Source: Mesorhizobium_G sp050247155 (GTDB lineage: Bacteria; Pseudomonadota; Alphaproteobacteria; Rhizobiales; Rhizobiaceae). Taken from it: a stretch of DNA of 64,000 bases. A program made the translations under genes and the position numbers. The notes beneath the pieces are model-generated. The model was given only the letters and a program-made list of their open reading frames with translations. It was not told the DNA's origin and did no database searches. The first letter of the stretch is position 1. Every line of letters begins with the position of its first letter. Where the stretch lies: positions 132,300-196,299 of the forward strand of contig JBFWUS010000001.1 in the NCBI GenBank assembly GCA_050247155.1, given 5' to 3'. Below, piece by piece: positions 49,219 through 57,726 of the stretch.

Positions 49219-49422
49219 CCGTCCGGCCGTTCCAGGTCGTTTGCCGCGCTTCGGCGACAACGCGCGGTAAATCCGATCGTTTGCCGACCCATCTTCCTTT
49301 CAGCGATTTCTGGATCGAGAGGAGTCCGTGGAACCCGCTGCCCGATCTCAGCTTTACAGCGACAGCGTTCGCGTGCCAGAAGCCCGGTTCAAATCAAAAG
49401 CCCGACCAAGCGGAGCGGAATC

Positions 49423-49626
49423 TTGAAGCCCGAAGAAATCAGAAAACTCGACGCCTATTTCAAAAAGCTCTTCCAGAATCCACGGCTGGAGGTGAAGGCC
49501 CGGCCGCGCAAGGAAGATTCCGCTGAGCTTTATCTCGGCGACGAGTTCCTCGGCCTGATCTATAAGGACGAGGAAGACGGCGACTACAATTTCCAGATGG
49601 CGATCCTGGATATCGACCTGAACTAA
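49423..49626 (+). CDS. DUF3126 family protein
   Basis: A 67-residue protein, MKPEEIRKLDAYFKKLFQNP to FQMAILDIDLN, matching the whole DUF3126 family. It starts at TTG after GCGGAGCGG. In related genomes it commonly follows cysE, as here. The function is unknown. Its end overlaps the convergent gene by four bases. Confidence 0.85.
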   Translation: MKPEEIRKLDAYFKKLFQNPRLEVKARPRKEDSAELYLGDEFLGLIYKDEEDGDYNFQMAILDIDLN

Positions 49627-50363
49627 GATTTTGCGGTTTTCAGCATCGAGGTCGCCCGCGCACGCATAGCGGCTTCGAGCTTGGGCCATTCCTTCAGCAA
49701 CTCGGCGGGAAAACGGAACGTCAGGCTGAGGCCGTCGCCGAGTTGGATGTCGCGCTCACAGGGTGCGAGAGACTGCGCAGCCGCTTCACCCTTCAGGCAC
49801 CGCGCCACAAAAGGCGTCTCGCCGGAGCGCGCTGCAACCGCCAACATCTCGTCGAGATAGCCGGATTTCTCGCTGAAATCGTAGATCGTCAGCCCGCCGA
49901 CGCCCGCCGCGCCCGGTCTGTCGATCAGTTCGTTGTAGATCGGCGCGAGGCGGCCGCTCATGTCACGCGACATGGAGGCTTCTTCGAACGTCAGAAACAC
50001 AATCGTCTTTGAGCCATTGGCATGGTTGAAGTCGTTGCGAACGGCCTCGCCATAACCGCGGAGATCGGGCCAGCGCATGTAGAGGTCCAAGCGGGCAGTC
50101 ACGCCGTCGCGCCGCGCGTCTGGAAAACGGATCATGTTGTCGGGAGCGACGATCACGTTGTTGCCGATAACGATCTCGCGAAGGGTCATGCTGTCCGTAT
50201 GACCGCCGTGCGAAATCGTCTGCCCGAACCATTTTCCCGCCAAGCTTATCGCAATCGCCGCGAGCGCCAAGCCGGCAAAGACGTAAAACGTCTTCGTCAT
50301 CAGGCTGCCGCTGATTTCGCGGGTTTTAGGGGACGACCGCCCGACGGCCATGGTTGCGCCCAT
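49623..50363 (-). CDS. Conserved hypothetical membrane-anchored protein
   Basis: A 246-residue protein with one membrane helix near residues 22-45 (FYVFAGLALAAIAISLAG) and a soluble, presumably periplasmic domain. ACAGGAATG sits before the chosen ATG; a TTG at 50396 and an ATG at 50300 are other options. The soluble part has DLYMRWPDLRGYGEA, two cysteines near the end (ARCLKGE, APCERD) and no recognised domain. It converges with DUF3126. Confidence 0.65.
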   Translation of the reverse strand: MGATMAVGRSSPKTREISGSLMTKTFYVFAGLALAAIAISLAGKWFGQTISHGGHTDSMTLREIVIGNNVIVAPDNMIRFPDARRDGVTARLDLYMRWPDLRGYGEAVRNDFNHANGSKTIVFLTFEEASMSRDMSGRLAPIYNELIDRPGAAGVGGLTIYDFSEKSGYLDEMLAVAARSGETPFVARCLKGEAAAQSLAPCERDIQLGDGLSLTFRFPAELLKEWPKLEAAMRARATSMLKTAKS

Positions 50364-50463
50364 CACTACATTCCTGTCCGACGTCGACCCGCGCAAATCA
50401 CGGCATGAATCTTGCCGCTTTGATCGTTTGACACTCGGCGATCATGGTAAACGGTGGGTAAAC

Positions 50464-50787
50464 ATGGATCACATTGCGACAATCGCCTTCGTCTTTCTGG
50501 TCGGGGTGACGCTTTGCGGGATTTTTGGCTCGGTGCTTGAGCTTGCGGCGGGCGCCAGATTGTCGTTTGCCGCGCCCTTTTTCGACCATGCCCATCGTTT
50601 GCGGTTTGTCCTGGCGGTGATCACGGCAGGCCCGTTGATGCTGTGCAACGACACGGCCGAGGCCTGGCGGGAAGGGCGGCTAGGCGCGCTCGCTTTTGCA
50701 GGCTGCGCGGTGACGGTGCTGTTCTGGACATTGGCAATCGGCGTGACGGGCGCGGCTGCCGCAATGCGCATGGTTTTGGCAAGTTAG
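50464..50787 (+). CDS. Small hypothetical inner-membrane protein
   Basis: A 107-residue protein with three hydrophobic helices (IATIAFVFLVGVTLCGIFGSV; RLRFVLAVITAGPLMLC; ALAFAGCAVTVLFWTLAIGV). GGTGGGTAAAC precedes the ATG; the frame can be read from 50350 but that part has no hydrophobic or conserved-looking sequence. The family was not recognised with certainty. Confidence 0.65.
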   Translation: MDHIATIAFVFLVGVTLCGIFGSVLELAAGARLSFAAPFFDHAHRLRFVLAVITAGPLMLCNDTAEAWREGRLGALAFAGCAVTVLFWTLAIGVTGAAAAMRMVLAS

Positions 50788-50855
50788 TCAGTTCGCCTCT
50801 GGAAGATCGTGCGGCGGCAGTTATCCTGCCGTTTGCCACTAGCCGGAGGATTGCC

Positions 50856-51389
50856 ATGCCCCTTTATACATTGGACGGAAAGAGCCCGATCTTTGCCGAT
50901 GAGGCGTCGACCTGGATCGCGCCCGACGCCTCCGTCATCGGCGATATCGTTATCGGCAAGGATGTCGGCATCTGGTTCGGCTCTGCGTTGCGTGGCGACA
51001 CCGAAACCATCACGATCGGAGACGGCACCAACGTGCAAGAGCATACGATCATGCACACGGATCCGGGATTCCCGCTGACGATCGGCGCTGGATGCACCAT
51101 CGGCCATCGCGCTTTGCTGCATGGCTGCACGATCGGCAACAACAGCCTGATCGGCATGGGAGCGATCATCCTGAATGGCGCAAAAATCGGCGACAACTGT
51201 CTGGTTGGCGCGGGCGCGCTGGTGACCGAGGGTAAAACGTTTCCCGACGGCTCTTTGATCGTCGGCAGTCCGGCCAGGGTCGTCCGACCGCTGGATGAAC
51301 AGGCGATCGCGCGTCTAAAACTATCGGCGCAGCATTACATCGCCAATCAGAAGCGATTTCGAGCCGGTCTGCGGCTAGCTAGTGCGTGA
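50856..51389 (+). CDS. Gamma carbonic anhydrase family protein
   Basis: A 177-residue left-handed beta-helix protein with hexapeptide repeats. The three zinc-binding histidines lie in VQEHTIMHTD and GHRALLHGC. The family includes Cam and PaaY/YrdA-like proteins; carbonic anhydrase activity is not certain. CCGGAGGATTGCC precedes the ATG at 50856. It ends about 100 bases before the convergent BTLCP gene. Confidence 0.9.
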   Translation: MPLYTLDGKSPIFADEASTWIAPDASVIGDIVIGKDVGIWFGSALRGDTETITIGDGTNVQEHTIMHTDPGFPLTIGAGCTIGHRALLHGCTIGNNSLIGMGAIILNGAKIGDNCLVGAGALVTEGKTFPDGSLIVGSPARVVRPLDEQAIARLKLSAQHYIANQKRFRAGLRLASA

Positions 51390-51493
51390 TAGGTCTGCCT
51401 GAAATAAGTGGAGCCGGCCCGGGGACTGGGCCGGCTCCGTAGACCCGGTCGTTGGGGACGGGGAGGGTGGGGCTCGACCGGGTTTTCCTGCGA

Positions 51494-52093
51494 TCAGCGT
51501 ACGCTGGCAACGGCGTCGGCACGACCATCGCTGATCGAAAGCCACGCGCCAGAATCGCGCTCGGACTGACGTTTCAAAAAGGTGTATTCGGTGCTGCTCC
51601 AGAGACGAATCCGGCTGTCCAGATTGTCGAGCACATAGTCGCCAGCCGAGGTGCGGACCGTCAGAACAGCGTGCCCGTCGCCGCTTCTTTGGCGAAGCAC
51701 TGTGATCAGCAGGTTGCCAGCTGGAATGCCCATGGATATCAGGCGGCGGCGCTTCTCGATCACGTAATCTTCGCAGTCGCCAAATTCGCCGGGCAACGAC
51801 CAGACTTCCTCTTTGCCCCACATCTCCATGTCCGTGCGTGGACGGACTTGAGCGTTGACAGCGCTATTGACGTTCGCCAGTAATGCCCACAGCTTGCCAG
51901 TCGCAGCTTGAGGTGCAGGCTTGGCGCCACGCACGCGACATTCCGCGGGTAGTTGGCGGCAGAATTCATAGTGGCCAATCGGCTGCGTCGCGCGGGCGCC
52001 TGTCTGCATGGCCAACGGCTCGGCGCTTGCCACACTGCACCAGGCCGCTGGAGCGATCATGCTCAGCAGCAACTTCCTCGTCCATCGTCCCAT
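51494..52093 (-). CDS. Transglutaminase-like cysteine peptidase (BTLCP)
   Basis: A 199-residue exported peptidase with a signal peptide (MGRWTRKLLLSMIAPAAWCSVASA). The catalytic triad is visible: Cys in FGDCEDYV, His in GDGHAVL and Asp in LDNLDSRI. The family includes LapG, which cuts surface adhesins under c-di-GMP control through LapD. No LapD-like gene is adjacent, but a tandem PilZ protein is. The start was placed at MGRWTRK, after GGGGAGACG. A 16-base palindrome lies 36 bases upstream. Confidence 0.87.
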   Translation of the reverse strand: MGRWTRKLLLSMIAPAAWCSVASAEPLAMQTGARATQPIGHYEFCRQLPAECRVRGAKPAPQAATGKLWALLANVNSAVNAQVRPRTDMEMWGKEEVWSLPGEFGDCEDYVIEKRRRLISMGIPAGNLLITVLRQRSGDGHAVLTVRTSAGDYVLDNLDSRIRLWSSTEYTFLKRQSERDSGAWLSISDGRADAVASVR

Positions 52094-52574
52094 TATGGTC
52101 GTCTCCCCATTCCGGAGACACCATCTCACGTTTCAATTGAAACGCCGCAAAAATGCAAAGCATAGTTTGAGTAAAGTCGAAAAAGCTTTTTTTGCTAATT
52201 TTAATAAAACTCAAATTCTCAATGTAAATATGAAGTATATTTTTCCTGTAAAATTTGCCCTAACCGCAAGTCTCAAAAATGGCCGGCATGGCGTGGCGCG
52301 CGCAGGTGAGCCTGTCGCCGGGCGGCCGTGACGCAACCGAATGCTTTGGTGAAGCGTATCCGCCTGTTCTGCCGGATTCGCAAACGACGGCTTGTCGACG
52401 GGCTGGCTCGTATGGCACCAAGAGGATGCACCGCATGAGCACGGCAGAAAATCGCACGATTTTTGCAGAGAATGTGCTGGATCGCGTGTGGCTCGCGCGT
52501 CGACGAGACGATCTTGTCTCAGGCGTGCGCCAAACCCATCACCGGCCAACGGCTAAGACTGATTGGAGATCGTT
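52094..52574. other. Intergenic region with AT-rich block
   Basis: This ~480-base region lies between the starts and ends of minus-strand genes. It begins with the palindrome at 52129-52144, then an AT-rich stretch (about 52145-52260) in an otherwise GC-rich segment, likely the promoter of the BTLCP gene. The short frames on both strands have no convincing ribosome-binding site, so no gene is called. Confidence 0.5.
52129..52144. promoter_or_regulatory. 16-base palindrome upstream of BTLCP gene
   Basis: CGTTTCAATTGAAACG is a perfect inverted repeat 36 bases before the start codon at 52093. It lies at the edge of the AT-rich block, a plausible operator position. No matching copy was seen elsewhere in the window. 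Confidence 0.45.
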
Positions 52575-53198
52575 CTAGGCGGCGTCGGCGTTGAACTCGG
52601 TTTCCAACTGATCGACGCTGTGTACGACCGCAAACTCGATCGCCACGCCTTCGTCGAAATGACGCACAACCTCGCCGCGCATTGTGCCCAGCACGACCTG
52701 CGCGCCCAGAGCGGGCTTCACATTGATCTCGATTGCCGCGCCGGAAAGAGACAGATCGATGATGCGGCATTCATATTTGCGGCCGTCCATTAGATGCAGC
52801 ACGCTAACCGGGTTACGGGGCGCGATGCGTTCATGCCGCCGGTCTTCCGGCATACCGCTCATCTGGCGGTTAGCCAGCCATGCCAATTGGGCCGCAAGCT
52901 TGTCCTTCTTGCGTTCAGTGGCCAAGATCGTCATGGCAAACATGTTGTCTTCGGAATTGATCCGCGTGACTACGCCTTCAAGCCTGCCAATGTGATCAAG
53001 ATAAGCGATCACCTTCTCACCCGGCGCTCCGGGGCTTTCGGCACGTAATGAGACGTTGCCTGGCGAGATGTCGAGAACCTGGCAAGGGTACTCGGTCTGA
53101 TCCTCGCGCATGAAGCGACCATAGATCTTTACGTCGAACCGCGAATATGCTCGCCGCTCGATTCCTGACGGCGCGACCTCGTTCGCCGCTACTTCCAT
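52575..53198 (-). CDS. Tandem PilZ domain protein
   Basis: A 207-residue protein with two PilZ domains. Domain 1 starts at RRAYSRFDV with LDISPGNVSL; domain 2 at RRHERIAPR with IDLSLSGAAIEI. Each shows the RxxxR and (D/N)xSxxG pattern that binds cyclic di-GMP, although the first has SPGN in place of SxxG. It probably senses c-di-GMP to control motility, polysaccharide or adhesion. A PAS-domain gene lies upstream on the same strand. Confidence 0.87.
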   Translation of the reverse strand: MEVAANEVAPSGIERRAYSRFDVKIYGRFMREDQTEYPCQVLDISPGNVSLRAESPGAPGEKVIAYLDHIGRLEGVVTRINSEDNMFAMTILATERKKDKLAAQLAWLANRQMSGMPEDRRHERIAPRNPVSVLHLMDGRKYECRIIDLSLSGAAIEINVKPALGAQVVLGTMRGEVVRHFDEGVAIEFAVVHSVDQLETEFNADAA

Positions 53199-53321
53199 TT
53201 CAGCCTCGATCGCTAGCGTGCTTTGGTCATAAAGAAATATGATCTCTGCGAAGGTAGGCTTTCAGAAGTTAAGAACGCGTAAGCCAGTCGATCCAAATAT
53301 AAAGAAACAGCCGATTTGCCT

Positions 53322-53993
53322 CTATTCCGCGCGCCCGCCGTCGAGGACGACCAAGTGGCGTACGCGGCGTGGGATGCCGGCGCCGAATGGGCGCATCGGT
53401 GATTTCTCCGACACGGGTTCGCCAAGCGCGACCGATGGTCTGTTTTTCAAAAACAGCGGGTCGCGATCCGGGTCGATGACGCGAATCGATTGCACCTGGG
53501 AATCGACGATCGGATCTGCGCCCAACCAATAGGCGCGCTCACACGCGGTAATCAGGCCCAGGCATCGAGGGTTGTCGCGTCCGGCATCGAGCGGCAGAAG
53601 GACCATTTCGAAAGCGATGGACCGACCCGAATTGCTCATGCCGTCAAAGCCCATGACGGCGACCGAGTTTTGGCGGAATACGCCTCCGACGAGCCCAAAC
53701 AGTACCTTATGATCACGTGCGCGCCACAGAGATGGAAAGGCGAAGCCCTTCAATTCTCTGCCATAAATTGCGCAAAGCCGAGTACCGGCGAGCCTGAAGA
53801 TCGCCTCGCCACGCCCATCGGCCTCCAGGATAAAAGTGTCGGCGAGGAGCCGTTTGATGTCCGCTGGCTCAATCTCGCTGCGCAACGGAGCAGCACGACC
53901 ATCGCGCAGCCGGTTCCAATAGTGGAACAGGGCATTTGTGGCTTCCTGTTGCATCCTGCGTGGCTCCGTTGCCGCTGTCACCGGTTGTCCCAT
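53322..53993 (-). CDS. PAS domain protein (PAS_5 family)
   Basis: A 223-residue protein. Residues ~20-150 (FHYWNRLRDGRAAPLRSEIEPADIKRLLADTFILEAD in parts, FRLAGTRLCAIYGRELKG) match the PAS_5 family (DUF1457) found in rhizobia. The C-terminal tail is basic and ends HLVVLDGGRAE. There is no output domain, so it would act through a partner. ATG at 53993 was preferred over a GTG at 54032. The PilZ gene lies 123 bases downstream. Confidence 0.82.
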   Translation of the reverse strand: MGQPVTAATEPRRMQQEATNALFHYWNRLRDGRAAPLRSEIEPADIKRLLADTFILEADGRGEAIFRLAGTRLCAIYGRELKGFAFPSLWRARDHKVLFGLVGGVFRQNSVAVMGFDGMSNSGRSIAFEMVLLPLDAGRDNPRCLGLITACERAYWLGADPIVDSQVQSIRVIDPDRDPLFLKNRPSVALGEPVSEKSPMRPFGAGIPRRVRHLVVLDGGRAE

Positions 53994-54109
53994 CGCTGAA
54001 CAGAAGGGCGTCTTCCGATATCGTTCATGCACGCAGGAGCAGGATGCGTGCCAGCTTGGTCATGAGTTGTTAACCGTGCCGGGACGTTAAGGTTAATCAA
54101 TGGTTTACA

Positions 54110-54250
54110 TTGCCGCTTTTTTGGAGTTCTGGCACAGTTCAGACACTCCAGGACGGGGGCGGGGCGACCTGCCAGCAGCACTTCCAGTCAATATTCGGGC
54201 ATGGGGCTCGACCGGCCGCTCAAGGGAAACCGCGAGCGGCTTCTTTTTTT
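54110..54250 (+). ncRNA. Candidate small RNA or 5' attenuator upstream of rhomboid gene
   Basis: In the divergent gap before the rhomboid gene, a hairpin GGAGTTCTG...CAGACACTCC (about 54122-54150) and a strong terminator-like stem (GCCGCTC at 54215-54221 with GAGCGGC at 54234-54240, then TTCTTTTTTT) lie on the plus strand. No coding gene ends before this terminator. It may therefore end a small RNA, or attenuate the rhomboid gene whose ATG is at 54297. The 5' boundary is a guess. Confidence 0.4.
54215..54250 (+). terminator. Intrinsic terminator-like hairpin
   Basis: Arms GCCGCTC and GAGCGGC around a 12-base loop are followed directly by TTCTTTTTTT. It ends 47 bases before the rhomboid start codon. 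Confidence 0.65.
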
Positions 54251-54296
54251 CCGCTCGGTCTTGCTGATTCGCCGCCGGATTAGGATTCTGGCGCGT

Positions 54297-55067
54297 ATGA
54301 CCGACCCGAACGATTCGATTGATGCGCGCACCCAGCACAACCCGGACGACATAATCGAAGCTTTGCCGCCGCGCGAACGGGCGTTCAATCTTCCCGGGAT
54401 TGTCCTGGCCGCAATCGTCGCTTGCGTCGCCCTCCATTTGATAAGCGTTTATCTTCTGACGGACAGCCAGAACATCGACCTGATCGTGCGCGGCGCCTTC
54501 ATCCCGATTCGTTACACTGGCGGCTACGAGTGGGACGCCTTCGCCTTCACGAGCCCTGTCACCTATTCCTTCCTGCATGGCGGCTGGGCGCATCTCGCGG
54601 TCAACATGATCTGGCTTGCCGCCTTCGGCTCGCCACTCGCGACGCGGCTCGGCGTTTGGCGATTTGTTCTATTTTGGATCGCGACCAGCATTGCGGCAGC
54701 CGGATTGCATTTCGCCCTGCATTCTTACGACCAGGCGCCGCTGGTCGGTGCGTCCGGCGCGATCTCTGGCATGATGGGCGCCGCGGCGCGCTTTGCATTT
54801 CGGGTCGATCGATCCGGCGGATTGCCGTCCTTTGCCGGGCCGGTGCTGCCGGTGCCGCTCGTGCTGCGTATGCGCGGCGTGCTTATCTTTCTCGGTGTGT
54901 GGATGGTCGTGAATCTTCTCACTGGGGTGTTTTCGCTGGTTCCGAATATGGAAGAGAGCATTGCCTGGGAGGCGCACATCGGCGGCTTCCTTGTCGGCTT
55001 TTTCGGCATTGGGCTATTTGACAGAGAGCCGGCGCTCCCCGTTTCGAGAGAAGAACCAGAGGCTTGA
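54297..55067 (+). CDS. Rhomboid family intramembrane serine protease
   Basis: A 256-residue protease with about six helices. The catalytic serine is in GASGAISGM and the histidine in WEAHIGGFLVGF; the oxyanion Asn region is HGGWAHLAVNMIWL. It cuts membrane proteins inside the bilayer. The start at MTDPNDSID was chosen because TAGGATTC precedes it. The frame reaches back to 54201, through the terminator-like hairpin. Confidence 0.9.
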   Translation: MTDPNDSIDARTQHNPDDIIEALPPRERAFNLPGIVLAAIVACVALHLISVYLLTDSQNIDLIVRGAFIPIRYTGGYEWDAFAFTSPVTYSFLHGGWAHLAVNMIWLAAFGSPLATRLGVWRFVLFWIATSIAAAGLHFALHSYDQAPLVGASGAISGMMGAAARFAFRVDRSGGLPSFAGPVLPVPLVLRMRGVLIFLGVWMVVNLLTGVFSLVPNMEESIAWEAHIGGFLVGFFGIGLFDREPALPVSREEPEA

Positions 55068-55158
55068 AAAATAAGCATCGGCGTCGCACGATAACCACAA
55101 GATCGACCGCATCGCGCCGGTCGCTAACGAGCAATGCGCCAGTGAGGAGGACAGTGCG

Positions 55159-55590
55159 ATGACCGTAAAAGCCATTCTCGACCAGAAAGGTCACGACGTC
55201 TTCACCATGGGGCCGAACGAAATGTTATCGGAGGCGATCCGCGCCCTGGCCGAGCATCGTATCGGCGCGCTGGTGATAACCAACGGCGACCGCAAGATCG
55301 TCGGCATTCTTTCAGAGCGCGATATCGTTCGCGCATTGGCCAAGGACGGTCCAGAGGCTGTAAAACATCCTCTGCGCAACGTGATGACGCCGAAGGTCAA
55401 GATCTGCAACGAACATCATACGGTCAACGAGGTGATGGAGATCATGACCGCGGGCCGGTTCCGTCACCTGCCGGTAGAGAAGAACGGTCTGCTCGACGGC
55501 ATCATTTCGATCGGCGACGTGGTGAAGCGGCGTATCGAGGACGTCGAACGGGAAGCCGAAGAGATCAAACAGTATATCGCGACAGCATAG
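55159..55590 (+). CDS. CBS domain protein
   Basis: A 143-residue protein made only of a CBS domain pair (residues ~8-62 and ~72-130), which usually binds adenine nucleotides. Motifs include GALVITNGDRKIVGILSERDIVRAL in parts and RFRHLPVEKNGLLDGIISIGDVVK in parts. GAGGAGGACAG precedes the ATG. It lacks any attached enzyme domain, so it probably regulates a partner protein. Confidence 0.9.
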   Translation: MTVKAILDQKGHDVFTMGPNEMLSEAIRALAEHRIGALVITNGDRKIVGILSERDIVRALAKDGPEAVKHPLRNVMTPKVKICNEHHTVNEVMEIMTAGRFRHLPVEKNGLLDGIISIGDVVKRRIEDVEREAEEIKQYIATA

Positions 55591-55729
55591 GGCTATTCCG
55601 CGACGGCATCATGAAAGGCCGGCGACGAAGCTGCCGCCGTATGCGCTCGCGGTTGCAACGCAACATCGATTGATTTAGCGACTGTCGGCAACAAAATATG
55701 TTGTCAAACGACAATTCCGACGGACGCTC

Positions 55730-57229
55730 ATGACCATCATCGACACCCGCACGCCCGACCCGAAACGCTTCATCGCTGGCGCGACCGGCGACTGGGAAGT
55801 GATCATCGGCATGGAGGTGCACGCCCAGGTGACCTCTGAAGCAAAACTCTTTTCGGGTGCCTCGACGTCCTTCGGCGCCGAACCGAATGCCAATGTCAGC
55901 CTGGTCGATGCTGCAATGCCCGGCATGCTGCCGGTGATCAACGAGGAATGCGTGCGCCAGGCGATCCGCACCGGCCTCGGGCTGAAGGCGCAGATCAATC
56001 ACAAGTCGGTTTTCGACCGGAAGAACTATTTTTATCCCGATCTGCCGCAGGGTTACCAGATCTCGCAGTTCAAGCAGCCGATCGTCGGCGAGGGGACTGT
56101 GATCGTTTCGGTGGGGCCGGATTCGAAAGGCCAGTTCGAGGATATCGAGGTGGGCGTCGAACGCCTGCACCTGGAACAGGATGCGGGCAAGTCGATGCAC
56201 GACCAGCACCCGACCATGTCCTATGTCGACCTGAACCGTTCCGGTGTGGCGCTGATGGAGATCGTCTCCAAGCCGGACCTGCGCTCGGCCGACGAGGCAA
56301 AAGCCTATCTTACGAAGCTAAGAACCATCGTGCGTTATCTCGGCACCTGTGACGGTAACATGGACGAAGGCTCCATGCGCGCCGACGTCAACGTTTCGGT
56401 GCGCAGACCCGGCGGCGATTTTGGTACGCGATGCGAGATCAAGAACGTCAACTCGATCCGGTTCGTCGGCCAGGCCATCGAGGCGGAGGCCCGCCGCCAG
56501 ATCGCGATCATTGAGGACGGCGGCAAGATTGACCAGGAGACGCGCCTGTTCGACCCGAACAAGGGCGAGACGAGGTCAATGCGGTCGAAAGAAGAGGCGC
56601 ACGACTACCGCTATTTCCCGGACCCCGACCTTCTACCGCTGGAGTTCGATCAGGCCTATGTCGACGATCTGGCAAAACACCTGCCGGAGCTGCCGGACGA
56701 CAAGAAGACGCGGTTGGTCGAGAAGCTCGGGCTTTCGGCCTACGACGCCTCGGTGCTCGTGTCGGAAAAGGCGATCGCCGACTATTTCGAGCAGGTGGCG
56801 GAAGGCCGCGACGGCAAGCTGGCGGCCAACTGGGTCATCAACGATCTGCTCGGCGCGCTGAACAAGGCCGGCAAGGCGATCGAAGAGTCGCCTGTTTCGC
56901 CGACGCAGCTCGGCGGTGTGATCGAGTTGATCAAGGAAGGCACCATTTCCGGCAAGATTGCCAAGGACCTCTTCGAGATCGTGTGGACCGAAGGCGGCGA
57001 TCCGAAGGAACTGGTTGAGAGCCGTGGCATGAAGCAGGTGACCGACACCGGCGCGATTGAAAAAGCGGTCGATGATGTGATCGCCGCCAACCCGGATAAG
57101 GTGGAGCAGGCGAAGGCCAAGCCGACCATGGCCGGCTGGTTCGTCGGTCAGGTCATGAAGGCGACGGGCGGCAAGGCCAATCCGCAGGCCGTCAACGATC
57201 TGGTGAAAGCAAAACTCGGGCTGGAATGA
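55730..57229 (+). CDS. gatB: Asp-tRNA(Asn)/Glu-tRNA(Gln) amidotransferase subunit B
   Basis: A 499-residue protein that, with GatA and GatC, amidates Glu on tRNA(Gln). Recognisable parts are WEVIIGMEVHAQ, KLFSGAS, RKNYFYPDLPQGYQISQF and the tail YqeY-like helical domain ending KAKLGLE. gatC and gatA are not in the window. An inverted pair TTGTC-AAAC-GACAA lies 15 bases before the ATG. The start codon of the GNAT gene overlaps its stop. Confidence 0.96.
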   Translation: MTIIDTRTPDPKRFIAGATGDWEVIIGMEVHAQVTSEAKLFSGASTSFGAEPNANVSLVDAAMPGMLPVINEECVRQAIRTGLGLKAQINHKSVFDRKNYFYPDLPQGYQISQFKQPIVGEGTVIVSVGPDSKGQFEDIEVGVERLHLEQDAGKSMHDQHPTMSYVDLNRSGVALMEIVSKPDLRSADEAKAYLTKLRTIVRYLGTCDGNMDEGSMRADVNVSVRRPGGDFGTRCEIKNVNSIRFVGQAIEAEARRQIAIIEDGGKIDQETRLFDPNKGETRSMRSKEEAHDYRYFPDPDLLPLEFDQAYVDDLAKHLPELPDDKKTRLVEKLGLSAYDASVLVSEKAIADYFEQVAEGRDGKLAANWVINDLLGALNKAGKAIEESPVSPTQLGGVIELIKEGTISGKIAKDLFEIVWTEGGDPKELVESRGMKQVTDTGAIEKAVDDVIAANPDKVEQAKAKPTMAGWFVGQVMKATGGKANPQAVNDLVKAKLGLE

Positions 57230-57726
57230 TGTTCGTCCGCACGGCCTCGGAACGCGACGTCCCTGCGATCAGGGCGCTGCTGGTCGAGACGTGGCATGAC
57301 ACCTATGACGCGATTTACGGCGTCGAAAAGGTCACCGAAATCACCAACGAATGGCATTCGATCAAGTCGCTCACCGCGCGACTGACCGCGCCGCGCTCGG
57401 AATATCTGGTCGCCGACGACGGCAAGGCGCTGGCCGGTATTGCGTTTGCGGCTGCTGACGAGACCGGCGAAACGGTCACGCTGCGCCAGCTTTACGTGCT
57501 GCCGTCGATGCAGGGCCGGGGTGTCGGCGGCATGCTGCTGGACGAGGTCGAAGAGTCGTTCCCGGAAGCCAAGCGTCTGGTGCTCGAGGTCGAGGCCGCG
57601 AACGAGAAGGCTATAGGCTTCTATGTTTCGCGCGGCTTTGTCGATACTGGCGAGAGCGACGACCTCTGCCGCCATGCCGGGGTCAGCGAAACGGTGCGGC
57701 GCATGGAGCGCGAGCGGGGCAGCTAG
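57226..57726 (+). CDS. GNAT family N-acetyltransferase
   Basis: A 166-residue acetyltransferase with the GNAT acetyl-CoA motif LRQLYVLPSMQGRGVGGMLLDEVE and the following AANEKAIGFYVSRGFVDTGE. The start ATGATG overlaps the gatB stop, suggesting translational coupling, and its stop overlaps the end of panC. The substrate is unknown. Confidence 0.9.
   Translation: MMFVRTASERDVPAIRALLVETWHDTYDAIYGVEKVTEITNEWHSIKSLTARLTAPRSEYLVADDGKALAGIAFAAADETGETVTLRQLYVLPSMQGRGVGGMLLDEVEESFPEAKRLVLEVEAANEKAIGFYVSRGFVDTGESDDLCRHAGVSETVRRMERERGS

Noticed and set aside
52279..52578. 99-codon plus-strand frame before the PilZ gene end
   Set aside because: It has no ribosome-binding site, no hydrophobic or conserved segment, and overlaps the PilZ gene end.
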